Source: Stenotrophomonas maltophilia (GTDB lineage Bacteria > Pseudomonadota > Gammaproteobacteria > Xanthomonadales > Xanthomonadaceae). Taken from it: a stretch of DNA of 64,000 nt. Made by a program: the position numbers and the translations under genes. The notes under the pieces were generated by a model that saw only the letters and a program-made list of their open reading frames with translations, had not been told where the DNA came from and searched no databases. The DNA is taken from contig NZ_QFHO01000017.1 in NCBI RefSeq assembly GCF_004920835.1, positions 1 through 64,000 of the forward strand, given 5' to 3'. Below, one piece after another: positions 8,291 to 17,878 of the stretch; the first letter of the stretch is position 1; each line of letters opens with the position of its first letter.

Positions 8291-9502
8291 TCAGCGCAGC
8301 AGGCTGAGCACGCCCTGCGGCACCTGGTTGGCCTGGGCCAGCATGGCCGTACCGGCCTGCTGCAGGATCTGGGTGCGGGTCAGCTCGGCGGTTTCCTTGG
8401 CGAAATCGGTATCCTTGATGCGGCTACGCGAGGCGGACATGTTCTCCGAGGAGGTCTGCAGATTAGCCACCACCGAGGTGAAGCGGTTCTGGATCGCACC
8501 GAGGTCGGCCCGGGTGCTGTTGATCGAGCCCAGTGCGTTGTCGACGACCTGGAGGGCCTGCTGGGCTCCAGCGAAGGTGCTGATGTCCAGGTCACCCACG
8601 CGCTTCGGCGAGGATGCCGGAGTGCTGGCAGCATAGGTTGCGCCGGTTGCCATGTTTGCCGTGATTGCTGTGGTGCCTTCCTTCCAGGCGTCCAATACCA
8701 CGTCACCTGCGCTATCGACGGTTGCAGTTACACCATGATCGCCAGTCTTGGCGTTGATCGATGCTGCCAGCGCATTGCCAACTGCCAGCTTGCCAGCGGC
8801 GGCAGCGGCGCCGGTGTCTGCATAGGCATCGGTGGAGCTTGCGGCAACGGTAACGTCGGCAATATCAGTGCCATTGATCTTCAGGCCGGCCATGCTGACC
8901 GCGTTGTAGCCGAAGGTCGTGGCAGGCGCGCCGGCACCAGTCGTGGCAACGGCTGCGACCGTGATCTTGCCCGAAGCAAAGTCGGTCGCACCCAGCGCGG
9001 TAGAGCGCGCGTCGACAATCTTGTCGATCGCAATGCCCTGGCCGGCGTTGGCACCGACCTGGAACAGCTGGCTGGTGAACGAGCCATCCAGCAGCTTGGT
9101 GCCGTTGAACTCGGATTGTTTGGCAACGCGATCGATTTCTGCCTTCAGCTGGGTGACTTCCGACTGCAGTGCCTTGCGATCGCTGGCAGAGTTGGTGGCG
9201 TTTGACGACTGCACGGCCAGTTCACGGATACGCTGCAGGTTGTTACCGATCTCGGTCAGTGAGCCTTCGGCGACCTGGGCCAGCGAGATGCCGTCGTTGG
9301 CATTGCGGATGGCGACGTCGGTACCGCGGATCTGGGTGCCGAAGCGCTCGGAGATTGCCAAGCCGGCGGCATCGTCCTTGGCGCTGTTGATGCGCGAACC
9401 GGAGGACAGGCGCTGGATGGTGGTGGCAAGCGAGCTGCCGCTGGTGCTCAGGTTGCGCTGAGCGTTCAACGACATCGTATTGGTATTGATGACTTGTGCC
9501 AT
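8291..9502 (-). CDS. fliC: Flagellin, third tandem copy
   Basis: 403 residues. The N-terminal D0/D1 (about 1-175) and C-terminal D1/D0 (about 310-403) are nearly identical to the two other flagellins in this cluster; the middle (about 175-300) is unique and rich in Ala, Thr and Gly. The D1 segment LQRIRELAVQ, which in enterobacterial flagellin contacts TLR5, is present. The start at MAQVINTNTM is chosen over an ATG two codons upstream by family conservation and ribosome-site spacing (AGGA, 9 bases). An 83-base gap with a small hairpin separates it from the second copy and contains no sigma-28 site, so it is probably read through from upstream. Confidence 0.95.
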   Translation of the reverse strand: MAQVINTNTMSLNAQRNLSTSGSSLATTIQRLSSGSRINSAKDDAAGLAISERFGTQIRGTDVAIRNANDGISLAQVAEGSLTEIGNNLQRIRELAVQSSNATNSASDRKALQSEVTQLKAEIDRVAKQSEFNGTKLLDGSFTSQLFQVGANAGQGIAIDKIVDARSTALGATDFASGKITVAAVATTGAGAPATTFGYNAVSMAGLKINGTDIADVTVAASSTDAYADTGAAAAAGKLAVGNALAASINAKTGDHGVTATVDSAGDVVLDAWKEGTTAITANMATGATYAASTPASSPKRVGDLDISTFAGAQQALQVVDNALGSINSTRADLGAIQNRFTSVVANLQTSSENMSASRSRIKDTDFAKETAELTRTQILQQAGTAMLAQANQVPQGVLSLLR

Positions 9503-9585
9503 GATCATTTTTCCTTTGGCTAAGTACTCAGGTGCAAGGATTGGAGGCCGGTGTTGCCACGCGGCCTCATATCATCGGTTTGGGA

Positions 9586-10746
9586 TCAGCGCAGGAGGCT
9601 GAGCACGCCCTGCGGCACCTGATTGGCCTGGGCCAGCATGGCCGTACCGGCCTGCTGCAGGATCTGGGTGCGGGTCAGCTCAGCGGTTTCCTTGGCGAAG
9701 TCCGTGTCCTTGATGCGGCTGCGTGAAGCCGACATGTTCTCCGAGGAAGTCTGCAGGTTCGCGACCACCGAGGTGAAGCGGTTCTGGATCGCACCGAGGT
9801 CAGCGCGAGTGCTGTTGATCGAACCCAGAGCATTATCGATGGTCGACAGCGCCTTCTGGGCACCGGCGAGAGTCGAAACGTCGACTTCCGAGATGTGTTC
9901 GGTCGATGCCGTTCCGGCGGCGAATGCCACTGCGGTCGCACCGATCTTGACATCAATGTCGGCGGCCGCCATCGCGACGCCATCCTTGACCTGAGTCAGA
10001 TTGATCTTGCCGGCAGCCTTGTCCATGACTGCCAGAACACCGGTTTCACCGATCTTGGCATTGATTGCGGTAATGACGGCCTGATTCTGCTCGTCTGCGG
10101 TCGCATCCTTCTTCAGTGCGACGGCATCAAGCTTGATGTCTTTCCCGCCCACCTTGATTGTGCCCGTGAGGTCGCCATCAGCAGCCAGCGGAGCAGCAAC
10201 GGCGGTAAGTGCTCCACCAGCGTAGCTGGAGGTACCAAGCTTCGAGACAGTCGCGTCGATCACCTTGTCGATGGCGATGGACTGACCAGCGTTGGCGCCA
10301 ACCTGGAACAGCTGACTGGTGAACGAGCCGTCCAGCAGCTTGGTGCCGTTGAACTCGGACTGTTTGGCGACGCGGTCGATTTCCGACTTCAGTTGGGTCA
10401 CTTCAGCCTGCAGCGCCTTGCGGTCGCTGGCAGAGTTGGTAGCGTTCGACGACTGCACAGCCAGCTCGCGGATACGCTGCAGATTGTTGCCGATCTCGGT
10501 CAGCGAGCCTTCGGCGACCTGAGCCAGCGAGATGCCGTCGTTGGCATTGCGGATGGCGACGTCGGTACCGCGGATCTGGGTGCCGAAGCGCTCGGAGATC
10601 GCCAGGCCTGCGGCGTCGTCCTTGGCGCTGTTGATGCGCGAACCGGAGGACAGGCGCTGGATGGTGGTGGCCAGCGAGCTGCCGCTGGTGCTCAGGTTAC
10701 GCTGAGCATTCAACGACATCGTGTTGGTGTTGATGACTTGTGCCAT
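9586..10746 (-). CDS. fliC: Flagellin, second tandem copy
   Basis: 386 residues. Over the first 175 residues it differs from the third copy at only a handful of positions, and the last 85 residues are almost the same; only the central variable domain is distinct (for example KVGGKDIKLDAVALKK). AAGGA lies 9 bases before the ATG. A 72-base gap separates it from the first copy and contains a GCCCCCG/CGGGGGC hairpin but no promoter. The three copies are best read as one operon started at 12.17 kb, with attenuation possible at the hairpins. All copies contribute or compete as filament subunits in S. maltophilia. Confidence 0.95.
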   Translation of the reverse strand: MAQVINTNTMSLNAQRNLSTSGSSLATTIQRLSSGSRINSAKDDAAGLAISERFGTQIRGTDVAIRNANDGISLAQVAEGSLTEIGNNLQRIRELAVQSSNATNSASDRKALQAEVTQLKSEIDRVAKQSEFNGTKLLDGSFTSQLFQVGANAGQSIAIDKVIDATVSKLGTSSYAGGALTAVAAPLAADGDLTGTIKVGGKDIKLDAVALKKDATADEQNQAVITAINAKIGETGVLAVMDKAAGKINLTQVKDGVAMAAADIDVKIGATAVAFAAGTASTEHISEVDVSTLAGAQKALSTIDNALGSINSTRADLGAIQNRFTSVVANLQTSSENMSASRSRIKDTDFAKETAELTRTQILQQAGTAMLAQANQVPQGVLSLLR

Positions 10747-10788
10747 GAGGAGAGGTCCTTGAGCGGTTGCACGTGAGTTGGGTTAGAC

Positions 10789-10810
10789 GCCCCCGACGTG
10801 CCCCGGGGGC
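10789..10810 (-). terminator. Intercistronic hairpin between flagellin copies 1 and 2
   Basis: A 7-bp stem (GCCCCCG with CGGGGGC) with an 8-base loop, 8 bases beyond the stop of the first flagellin. There is no T-run; it is a possible attenuator or RNA-processing barrier that would lower expression of the later copies. Confidence 0.45.
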
Positions 10811-10818
10811 GGCTCATG

Positions 10819-12054
10819 TCAGCGCTGCAACAGGCTGAGCACGTTCTGCGGTACCTGGTTGGCCTGGGCCAGCATGGCCGTACCGGCCTGCTGCAGGATC
10901 TGGGTGCGGGTCAGTTCGGCGGTTTCCTTGGCGAAGTCGGTATCGCGGATGCGGCTGCGCGAGGCCGACAGATTCTCCGAGGAGGTCTGCAGGTTGGCCA
11001 CCACCGAGGTGAAGCGGTTCTGGATCGCGCCGAGGTCGGCGCGCACGCTGTTGACTGATTCCAGAGCCTTGTCGACGATTGAGAGCGCCTGCTGGGCACC
11101 CGCGACGGTGTCAATCTTGATGTCGGCGACATGAACCGGGCTGGCTGCGGGGCCAACCGTGTTCATCGCAACCGGGGTCGTGGCCGGAGCCACCGGCGGC
11201 TTGGTCACAGTGATGTCAGTCGCGTTTCCATCCGCCTTGACGGCGGTGAGCGCGACCTCGCCCGGAATGACTGCGCCATTGGCTGCAGTGGCTACTGCAG
11301 CGTGCAACCCGGTTTCGCCCAGCTTGTTGTTGATGGCTGCGGCGACGGCCTTCGCCGCGCGCTCCATGTTGGCGTTGTCGACGGCCGGCTCCGGGGTACC
11401 GGCCACAGCGCGGGGGGTATAGTCGAACTTGATCTCACCCAGGGACACATTGCCGACCTTCAGGCCGCTCAGCGTACCCTTTGCATCTTCCACATCGGTT
11501 GCAGTGAAGGCGATCTTGCCGGCATCGAGGAAGCTTGCTGCCCCGAGCGATTCAGCCTTTGCATCCACCACGCTGTTGATGGCGATCGCCTGGCCAGCGT
11601 TGGCGCCGACCTGGAACAGCTGGCTGGTGAACGAGCCGTCCAGCAGCTTGGTGCCGTTGAAGTCGCTCTGCTTGGCGACGCGGTCGATTTCGCTGACCAG
11701 CTGGGTCACTTCGGCCTGCAGGGCCTTGCGGTCGCTGCTGGAGTTGGTGGCATTGGAGGCCTGCACGGCCAGTTCGCGGATGCGCTGCAGGTTGTTGCCG
11801 ACTTCGCTCAGCGAGCCCTCGGCGACCTGGGCCAGCGAGATACCGTCGTTGGCATTACGGATGGCCACGTCCAGGCCGCGGATCTGGGTGCTGAAGCGCT
11901 CCGAGATCGCCAGGCCGGCGGCGTCGTCCTTCGCGCTGTTGATGCGCAGACCGGACGAGAGGCGCTGGATGGTGGTGGCCAGCGAGTTGCCGCTGGTGCT
12001 CAGGTTGCGCTGAGCGTTGAGCGACATCGTATTGGTGTTGATTACCTGTGCCAT
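10819..12054 (-). CDS. fliC: Flagellin, first tandem copy (promoter-proximal)
   Basis: 411 residues, the most diverged of the three: SGNS, SSGLRIN and ERFSTQIRGLD replace SGSS, SSGSRIN and ERFGTQIRGTD in the N-terminal domain, and the central region is longer and Pro/Val-rich. D0/D1 and the LQRIRELAVQ segment are conserved. The start at 12052-12054 has AGGAG 8 bases upstream; an open frame continuing to 12144 has no such site. A sigma-28 promoter at 12149-12175 gives a leader of about 85 bases. It is the only flagellin of the three with its own promoter and is therefore probably the most expressed. Confidence 0.95.
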   Translation of the reverse strand: MAQVINTNTMSLNAQRNLSTSGNSLATTIQRLSSGLRINSAKDDAAGLAISERFSTQIRGLDVAIRNANDGISLAQVAEGSLSEVGNNLQRIRELAVQASNATNSSSDRKALQAEVTQLVSEIDRVAKQSDFNGTKLLDGSFTSQLFQVGANAGQAIAINSVVDAKAESLGAASFLDAGKIAFTATDVEDAKGTLSGLKVGNVSLGEIKFDYTPRAVAGTPEPAVDNANMERAAKAVAAAINNKLGETGLHAAVATAANGAVIPGEVALTAVKADGNATDITVTKPPVAPATTPVAMNTVGPAASPVHVADIKIDTVAGAQQALSIVDKALESVNSVRADLGAIQNRFTSVVANLQTSSENLSASRSRIRDTDFAKETAELTRTQILQQAGTAMLAQANQVPQNVLSLLQR

Positions 12055-12148
12055 GGGGTCGTCTCCTCTTATATGGAACCCGTTGGTGAATGAAACGAAG
12101 CGCCGCCTGTTTTTTTGTGTGGCTGTGTGCTTCGTTGTTGCCAAATGA

Positions 12149-12175
12149 ATAACGGCGCTTTGTCAACAACCTTTA
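12149..12175 (-). promoter_or_regulatory. Sigma-28 promoter of the flagellin operon
   Basis: Minus strand TAAAGGTT, 11 bases, GCCGTTAT. The -35 matches TAAAGTTT at 7 of 8 and the -10 matches GCCGATAA at 6 of 8; the same -10 occurs at flgM. Confidence 0.8.
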
Positions 12176-12395
12176 GCCGTGAATTCCGTTGGAGCCGTAA
12201 TTCGTTGCCGGAGGCTGTTTTTCCGGGGTTTTCCAGCCCTGGAAGGGCGTGAAGGCGACCCCGGAAGGGGCGGCTGGGCAAGCCCAGCCAGCGCTGATGA
12301 AGGTATCGGCGGGGCAGCGGCGGGCTTGATGGGCAATCACGGAAAATCCGCCGGGCCCCGCCCGGCGAGCGCAGCGGGCCATGGCTGCAGAAACG

Positions 12396-12428
12396 AAAAA
12401 GGCCGCGATGCAGGGCATCGCGGCCTTT
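12396..12428 (-). terminator. Terminator of the flg operon
   Basis: A long stem (AAAGGCCGCGATGC paired with GCATCGCGGCCTTT) ends in a T-run on the minus strand, 23 bases beyond the flgL stop. It is symmetrical enough to work in both directions. Confidence 0.85.
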
Positions 12429-12450
12429 CAGGGCTGAGGTGGGAGAGCTG

Positions 12451-13653
12451 TCAGCCGATCTTGTTGAACAACGACATCGACTGCATCTGCGAGAAGATCG
12501 TCTGTGCCGCCTGCAGGGCAGTGCTCTGCAGCTGGTACTGGCTCAGCGCATCGGCATAGTCCAGGTCGCGCATCTGCGACAGCGTGGTCTTCAGGGTCAC
12601 GCTGTTGGCTTCACGCATGTCGGCAGCATTGTCCAGCGCCTTCAGCTGCGCGCCACCGGCCGCGCGTGAATCGATCATCCGTTCCGATGCGCGCGCCACG
12701 TCGCGCAGCGCGCTCTGCAGTTCGTTCTGCTGTGCGCTCATCTTCGCGGTCGTGCCTGTGTCGGCGTCCAGCGCGGTGATCAGCTTGTCCATTGTGTCGA
12801 AGATGTCGCGGCTGCTAGCCGGATTAACGTTGAAGCTGTCGCCTGCGGCAGGAGCACCGGTGATCTGCAGGCGTACGCCGTTCACTTCCAGATCATCACC
12901 GGCCTTGTAGGTGCCGGTGCCGGTCACATTGCCGGCACCATCGAGCACTTCGTACTGGTTGGCGGCGGTGAAGCGGACACTGAAGGATTGCCCGTTCCAG
13001 TTGTCGCTGCCGTCGCGGGTGATGTTGGTCAGCACGCCGTTGCCGGTGTTCCCGGCAGCTGCACCACCATCGACCTGGCCATCACCGGTTGGGATGCGCA
13101 TGAAGATCTCGCTGCCGGGCAGGGAATCACGCACATAGGTATCCGGGCCGACTTCGACCTGGCGCTGGGTCTGATCACCACGGTAGACCACCTTGCCATT
13201 GATCTTGGCGAATGGCGGGTCGCCGTCATTGGTGCCGCCGAACACGTAGCGACCGGTACCATCGTCGGCGTTGGCCAGCGACAGCAGGCCGTCGCGGATC
13301 TGGTTCAGTTCGGTGATCAGCGTCTTTTTGTCGGCCGCGCTCAATGCGGGATTGCTGGCCTGGATGGTCAGGTCGTTGACCCGGCCCATCAGATCGTTGA
13401 CCTGTGCCAGGGTGTTTTCCTGGACGCCAAGGCGGTTCTGCACGTTGCCGGCATTGAGCTTCATCCGGTCCAGTGCGGCCAGGCTGCGGTCCAGGCCGAC
13501 CGCAGCGCCGGCGCCGACCGGATCGTCCTTGGCGCTGACGATCTTGCTGCCGGTGGCGATCTGCTGCTCCAGGTGGCTGAGCTTGGCCTGCTTGGCCATC
13601 ATCAGCGACACGGACTGGTTGAACATCATGCTGGTGGAGATGCGGCTGCTCAT
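12451..13653 (-). CDS. flgL: FlgL, hook-filament junction protein (HAP3)
   Basis: 400 residues. The flagellin-like N-terminus (MSSRISTSMMFNQSVSLMMA) and C-terminus (LRDLDYADALSQYQLQSTAL) are the D0/D1 helices that join the FlgK ring to the first flagellin subunits. The central domain carries RYVFGGTNDGDPPF, conserved in FlgL. The start overlaps the flgK stop by 4 bases, indicating translational coupling. It is the last gene of the flg transcript, followed at once by a terminator. Confidence 0.95.
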   Translation of the reverse strand: MSSRISTSMMFNQSVSLMMAKQAKLSHLEQQIATGSKIVSAKDDPVGAGAAVGLDRSLAALDRMKLNAGNVQNRLGVQENTLAQVNDLMGRVNDLTIQASNPALSAADKKTLITELNQIRDGLLSLANADDGTGRYVFGGTNDGDPPFAKINGKVVYRGDQTQRQVEVGPDTYVRDSLPGSEIFMRIPTGDGQVDGGAAAGNTGNGVLTNITRDGSDNWNGQSFSVRFTAANQYEVLDGAGNVTGTGTYKAGDDLEVNGVRLQITGAPAAGDSFNVNPASSRDIFDTMDKLITALDADTGTTAKMSAQQNELQSALRDVARASERMIDSRAAGGAQLKALDNAADMREANSVTLKTTLSQMRDLDYADALSQYQLQSTALQAAQTIFSQMQSMSLFNKIG

Positions 13654-15530
13654 CGGCGGACGGCTCCCAGGATGGTCTGGAACATGCTGTCGGCGGTGGA
13701 GATCAGCTGCGAGGCGGCCTGGTAGGCCTGCTGCAGGCGCAACATGTCGGCCGCTTCTTCATCCAGATTGACGCCGGATACCTCGTCGCGCGCTTCCTGC
13801 GCCTTGTCATTGATCACCAGCTGGGCATCCAGCGAGTACTCCGCCGAACGGGCCGCGGCGCCCACCTGGGTGGTCAGGCCACCCAGCGCGCCGTTCAGCG
13901 TCACCGTGCCGGCGTTGAACGCCTTGGCGCTCTCCACCTTGGCCAGCTTGGAGGCGTTGCTGTTGTCCGACGATCCGGCCGGGGTCGGGGTGATGTTGAA
14001 GGTGTCGCCGACCTTGGGTGCGCCGTCCAGTACGAAGCTCCAGCCGTTGGCACTGATGGTCTGGCCTGGGGTGTAGGTCTGTGGCGGGCCGCCATCGATG
14101 GTGTAGGTGGTGGCCGAGGTGAACACGATCGCCGCCGGATTGCGCAGGTTGGCGTTGCTCGAATCGGTGACGGTGACGCCGCTCAGCTTGCCGGTGCCGT
14201 TGTTGGCGGTGGCTGCTGCGCCCTTGACTGCCGCAGCGGCAGCGATGCGCGAAGGATCGGTGATCGCGATTTCCATGCTGCCGGCCACGCCGGCGGTCGG
14301 CTGCAGCAGGAAGCGGTCATTGGCAGCCGGAGTGCCGCCGACAACCATTTTGACGCCGTTGATCACCAGCGGATCGGCGGCGGTGCCGGTGCCGGTCAGC
14401 GGAACATTGGCGCCGGTGTCGGCACGGCTGGCCTTCCAGTTGCTGCCATCGAACTGCAGCACCACGTTCTGCGCGTCCAGCTTGCCCAGGTCGCCATAGG
14501 TGGCGGTGAGGCTGCCGGTGCCGGTGTTGCCGTTGTTGGCGGTGACGCGCGGGTTGCCGATGTTGAAGAAATCACCGCCGAGCTTGCCGTACAGGTCCAC
14601 GCCCTGGTGGTGGGCCTGGTTGAAGCTCTCGGCCAGGCCCACGGCCAGCTTGCCCAGTTCGGCCTGGGCCGGGGTCAGCACGGTGTCGCGGAACTCCAGC
14701 AGGCCGCCGATCTGGCCACCGACCGCCTTCGCGTCGAGCCGGATCGTATTGCCCTGGGTTTCCAGCGCCAGCTGCAGCCGTTCCGGCTGGTACGGGTCGG
14801 CCACGGTAGTGACCTTCGTCGCCGTGGTGCCCACCACCAGCGCGTTGCCGCCGGCGGTGTAGACATTCATGATGCCGCCGTCCTGGATCACCGCCGTGCC
14901 GCCGGTGTAACCAATCAGTTGGGTGATCAGCTGGTCGCGGCGGTCGAGCAGGTCGGGGGCGGCGTTGGCGATGTTGGTGCCGATGGCACCATTGATCTGT
15001 GCGATCTCCTGCGCCAGGCGATTGACCTCGGTGGCACCGGCCAGCAGGCCGTTGTTGACCTCGCCGTTGAGGTTGTTGAGGTGCGTGTTGAGCTGCACGA
15101 AACGGTTCGCCAGGGCCTTGCCGCCATCAAGCATGTTCTGGCGGTCTGCGGTACCGGCGGCATTGGAGGACAGGCCGCTGACCGAGTCGAAGAAGTTCGA
15201 CCACACACCGGAGACGTTGGTGGCCGGATCGGAGAACAGCGCATTGACCCGGTCGGCCATGCCCGAGAGCTGCTTCAGGCGCGCCAGTTCGCCACTGCTG
15301 TCGAGCAGGCGCGATATCGCCAGCTGGTCGGCCGTGCGGCGGATGTCGGTGATGCGGGTGCCGTTGCCGACCGTGCCGTAACCGTAGTTCTGCGGATCGG
15401 CGGTGGCGAAGTTGACCTTCTGCCGGCTGTAGCCGGGCGTGTTGAGGTTGGCCACGTTGTGGCTGGTGGTCGCCAACGCACGCTGGAAGGCGAGCAGGGC
15501 ACCGGTACCGGTGGAAAGTACGCTGGACAT
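13650..15530 (-). CDS. flgK: FlgK, hook-filament junction protein (HAP1)
   Basis: 626 residues beginning MSSVLSTGTGALLAFQRALA, with the rod/hook-type NVANLNTPGYSRQ motif near residue 30 and a C-terminal helix (EEAADMLRLQQAYQAASQLI) that completes the D0 domain. AGGA lies 5 bases before the ATG at 15530; a TTG four codons upstream is less likely. FlgK caps the hook and connects it to FlgL. The central part is variable and Gly/Thr-rich. It follows flgJ after 8 bases and overlaps flgL. Confidence 0.95.
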   Translation of the reverse strand: MSSVLSTGTGALLAFQRALATTSHNVANLNTPGYSRQKVNFATADPQNYGYGTVGNGTRITDIRRTADQLAISRLLDSSGELARLKQLSGMADRVNALFSDPATNVSGVWSNFFDSVSGLSSNAAGTADRQNMLDGGKALANRFVQLNTHLNNLNGEVNNGLLAGATEVNRLAQEIAQINGAIGTNIANAAPDLLDRRDQLITQLIGYTGGTAVIQDGGIMNVYTAGGNALVVGTTATKVTTVADPYQPERLQLALETQGNTIRLDAKAVGGQIGGLLEFRDTVLTPAQAELGKLAVGLAESFNQAHHQGVDLYGKLGGDFFNIGNPRVTANNGNTGTGSLTATYGDLGKLDAQNVVLQFDGSNWKASRADTGANVPLTGTGTAADPLVINGVKMVVGGTPAANDRFLLQPTAGVAGSMEIAITDPSRIAAAAAVKGAAATANNGTGKLSGVTVTDSSNANLRNPAAIVFTSATTYTIDGGPPQTYTPGQTISANGWSFVLDGAPKVGDTFNITPTPAGSSDNSNASKLAKVESAKAFNAGTVTLNGALGGLTTQVGAAARSAEYSLDAQLVINDKAQEARDEVSGVNLDEEAADMLRLQQAYQAASQLISTADSMFQTILGAVRR

Positions 15531-15538
15531 GGGGTTCC

Positions 15539-16738
15539 TCAACGACGAGTGATACCCAGCGCCGCGGTTGCGGTGCTGGCGAAGGTCTGGCCAAGGCGCG
15601 TGCCGGCATCAGCCACGGCGCTTACCGCGCGCTCGATGGTCGGGCCGCCGGCGATCGCGGCGATCTTGGCCGCATAACGCGGATCGGTGGCATAGCCGGC
15701 GCGCTGCAGCCCGCGGGCGAAGCCCTGCACATCGGTGCCGGCCTGCAGGGCCTGCTGGTAGCGCGGGCTGGTTTTCAGGAGGCGCACATAGTCGGCGAAG
15801 CTCTCGGCCGGCGAGCTGTAGGCACGGAAGCTGGCGGTCTCGTTGCGGCGCACGCCATCGACATATTCGTGGGTGCCGGCCACGGCGCGCTGGCCGTTCC
15901 AGCCGTTGGCCTTGATGCCGAACAGATTGTGCGAGGTGCTGCCGTCGGCATGCTTGATGTGGCGCTTGCCCCAGCCGGTTTCCAGTGCGGCCTGGGCCAC
16001 CAGGGCGCGGGCATCCACGCCCAGTTCCTTGGCCGCGCTCTGCGCGTGCTGCCAGATGCTGGCGACGAAGCCCTCCGGCGTGTGCTCGCCGAGCTGGGCC
16101 ACGGCGGTACGTGTGGCCATCGCGTCGGCTGGGCTGATCGCGGTGCCGCGGTTGCTGGCGGTGGCCGCCCACTGGTCGCTGCTGGCCGCCCAGTCATCGC
16201 CCTGCAGGCTGCCGATATACGGATCATCGGTGCCCAACGAGCGGTGCATGCTGCTGCTTTCACGGCCAGCGATCAGGTCCAGCGCCTGTTCCATCGGCGC
16301 AACCGCGGCCTGGGCGCCGTGCTGGGCACCGGCAGCCATCTGCTGCAGCAGGCGTACGGCCTGCCCGCCGTCTTCCAGCGGCAGCGACGGTGCTGGCTTG
16401 GCCGGTGCAATGAGCTGGTAGGCACGACTGGCCTTGGCCGCATCCACGCGAGTATCCAGTGCCGGGCCGTCGGCGGCCTGCCCGGACAGCTGCCGGCTGA
16501 TCATGCCCGACAGGCCCAGGCCCTTGCCGCGGGTCATCGCCTCGGCGATCTTCTGGTCATACATGTCGCGGAACATCTTGTTTTCGCCGGGGAACAGCGA
16601 ATCGCCAAAGCTGGCGTCACGCATGCTCTTGACCAGCATCTGCGCGAACTGGCCTTCCAGCTGGCGCGCGACCTTGTCGATCTTGGCCGGATCGTTCTGT
16701 TGCGCCGGGTGCAGATCGAATGCGGGAGTGATGCGCAT
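15539..16738 (-). CDS. flgJ: FlgJ, rod-cap protein and peptidoglycan hydrolase
   Basis: 399 residues with two domains. Residues 1-100 match the rod-capping part (QLEGQFAQMLVKSMRDA, FRDMYDQKIAEAM). Residues about 220-370 are a glucosaminidase/muramidase with the catalytic Glu in ALETGWGKRH and the conserved NLFGIK and SYSSPAESFADYV-like stretch. In proteobacteria with dual-domain FlgJ the C-terminal part opens the peptidoglycan for the rod. A linker of about 120 residues separates the domains. It ends 8 bases before flgK and starts 1 base beyond the flgI stop. Confidence 0.95.
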   Translation of the reverse strand: MRITPAFDLHPAQQNDPAKIDKVARQLEGQFAQMLVKSMRDASFGDSLFPGENKMFRDMYDQKIAEAMTRGKGLGLSGMISRQLSGQAADGPALDTRVDAAKASRAYQLIAPAKPAPSLPLEDGGQAVRLLQQMAAGAQHGAQAAVAPMEQALDLIAGRESSSMHRSLGTDDPYIGSLQGDDWAASSDQWAATASNRGTAISPADAMATRTAVAQLGEHTPEGFVASIWQHAQSAAKELGVDARALVAQAALETGWGKRHIKHADGSTSHNLFGIKANGWNGQRAVAGTHEYVDGVRRNETASFRAYSSPAESFADYVRLLKTSPRYQQALQAGTDVQGFARGLQRAGYATDPRYAAKIAAIAGGPTIERAVSAVADAGTRLGQTFASTATAALGITRR

Positions 16739-16739
16739 A

Positions 16740-17876
16740 TCAGATCACCTCGAGCTCGGCACTCAATGCGCCGGCCTGCTTCAGGGCTTCCAGGATCGCG
16801 ATGAGATCGCCCGGTGCCGCACCGACCGCGTTCACCGCATGCACGATCTCGTCCAGGGTGGTGCCGCCGCTGAACTTGAACATGCGGCTGCCGTCGTTGG
16901 TGGCGGTGATGGTCGACTGCGGGCTGGCCACGGTGCGGCCGCCGGACAACGCATTGGGCTGGCTGACGTTGGTGTTCTCCTGGATCGTCACCGTCAGCGA
17001 ACCGTGCGAGATTGCTGCCGGGCCGACCTTCACCTGCTGGCCGATGACCACGGTGCCGGTACGCGAATTGACCACCACCTTGGCGGGGGCGCTGCCCGGC
17101 GTCAGTTCCAGGTTCTCGATGCGGGCCAGCAGGCCGATGCGCGCGCCCGGGTCAGTAGGTGCGGTGACCGCGACGGTCACGCCATCGACTGCGCGTGCCG
17201 CGCCTTCGCCGAACGCGTTGTTGAGCGCGGCGACCATGCGCGAGACCGTAGTGAAATCGTTGTTGTGCAGGTTCAGGGTGATGTCGCCGCCATTGGCCAG
17301 CGGATCGGGCAGGGCGCGTTCAACGGTGGCGCCATTGGGAATGCGGCCGACGCTCGGCACGTTCACCGAGACGCGGGAGCCGTCCTTGCCCTGTGCGCCG
17401 AAGCCGCCGACGATCAGGTTGCCCTGGGCGATGGCGTAGATCTGGCCATCGGCGCCGCGCAACGGCGCCATCAGCAGCGAGCCGCCGCGCAGCGACACCG
17501 CGTTGCCGATCGAGGACACGGTGATGTCGATCGGCTGGCCCGGCTTGGCGAACGGCGGCAGTTCGGCATGGATCGCCACGGCGGCCACGTTCTTCAGCTG
17601 CGGGTTGACGTTGGCCGGCACGTTGACACCCAGCTCGCCGAGCAGGTTCTTCAGGCTCTGCACGGTGAAGGGCGCCTGGCTGGTGCGGTCGCCGCTGCCA
17701 TCCAGGCCGACCACAAGGCCGTAGCCGACCAGCGCATTGCCGCGCACGCCGCCGACCTGGGCCAGGTCCTTGATGCGCTCGGCACTGGCGGGGGCTGCCA
17801 CGATCAGCAGCATCAGCGCGACGATCGACGCCGCGCGGCGCTGCCAGGAAGAAGAGAAGAAGGAATTCATGGCCAT
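16740..17876 (-). CDS. flgI: FlgI, flagellar P-ring protein
   Basis: 378 residues with a signal peptide (about 1-32, ending APASA). The mature start [20 protein letters not shown] and the motif [11 protein letters not shown] are typical of FlgI, which forms the periplasmic P ring around the rod with help from FlgA. Two ATGs lie six bases apart; the upstream one is 2 bases after the flgH stop, so coupled re-initiation is likely. Length is normal for the family. Confidence 0.96.
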   Translation of the reverse strand: MAMNSFFSSSWQRRAASIVALMLLIVAAPASAERIKDLAQVGGVRGNALVGYGLVVGLDGSGDRTSQAPFTVQSLKNLLGELGVNVPANVNPQLKNVAAVAIHAELPPFAKPGQPIDITVSSIGNAVSLRGGSLLMAPLRGADGQIYAIAQGNLIVGGFGAQGKDGSRVSVNVPSVGRIPNGATVERALPDPLANGGDITLNLHNNDFTTVSRMVAALNNAFGEGAARAVDGVTVAVTAPTDPGARIGLLARIENLELTPGSAPAKVVVNSRTGTVVIGQQVKVGPAAISHGSLTVTIQENTNVSQPNALSGGRTVASPQSTITATNDGSRMFKFSGGTTLDEIVHAVNAVGAAPGDLIAILEALKQAGALSAELEVI

Positions 17877-17878
17877 AC

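Larger units (their letters stand above)
12055..12450. other. Intergenic region between flagellins and flgL
   Basis: 396 bases without a gene. It contains the fliC leader, the sigma-28 promoter at 12149-12175, a small GCTGGGC/GCCCAGC hairpin near 12270 and the flgL terminator at 12396-12428. Confidence 0.65.

Noticed and set aside
6373..8307. Long open frame on the plus strand opposite fliD
   Set aside because: It mirrors the fliD codons, has no ribosome site and gives a Gln/His/Val-rich product typical of antisense reading in G+C-rich DNA.
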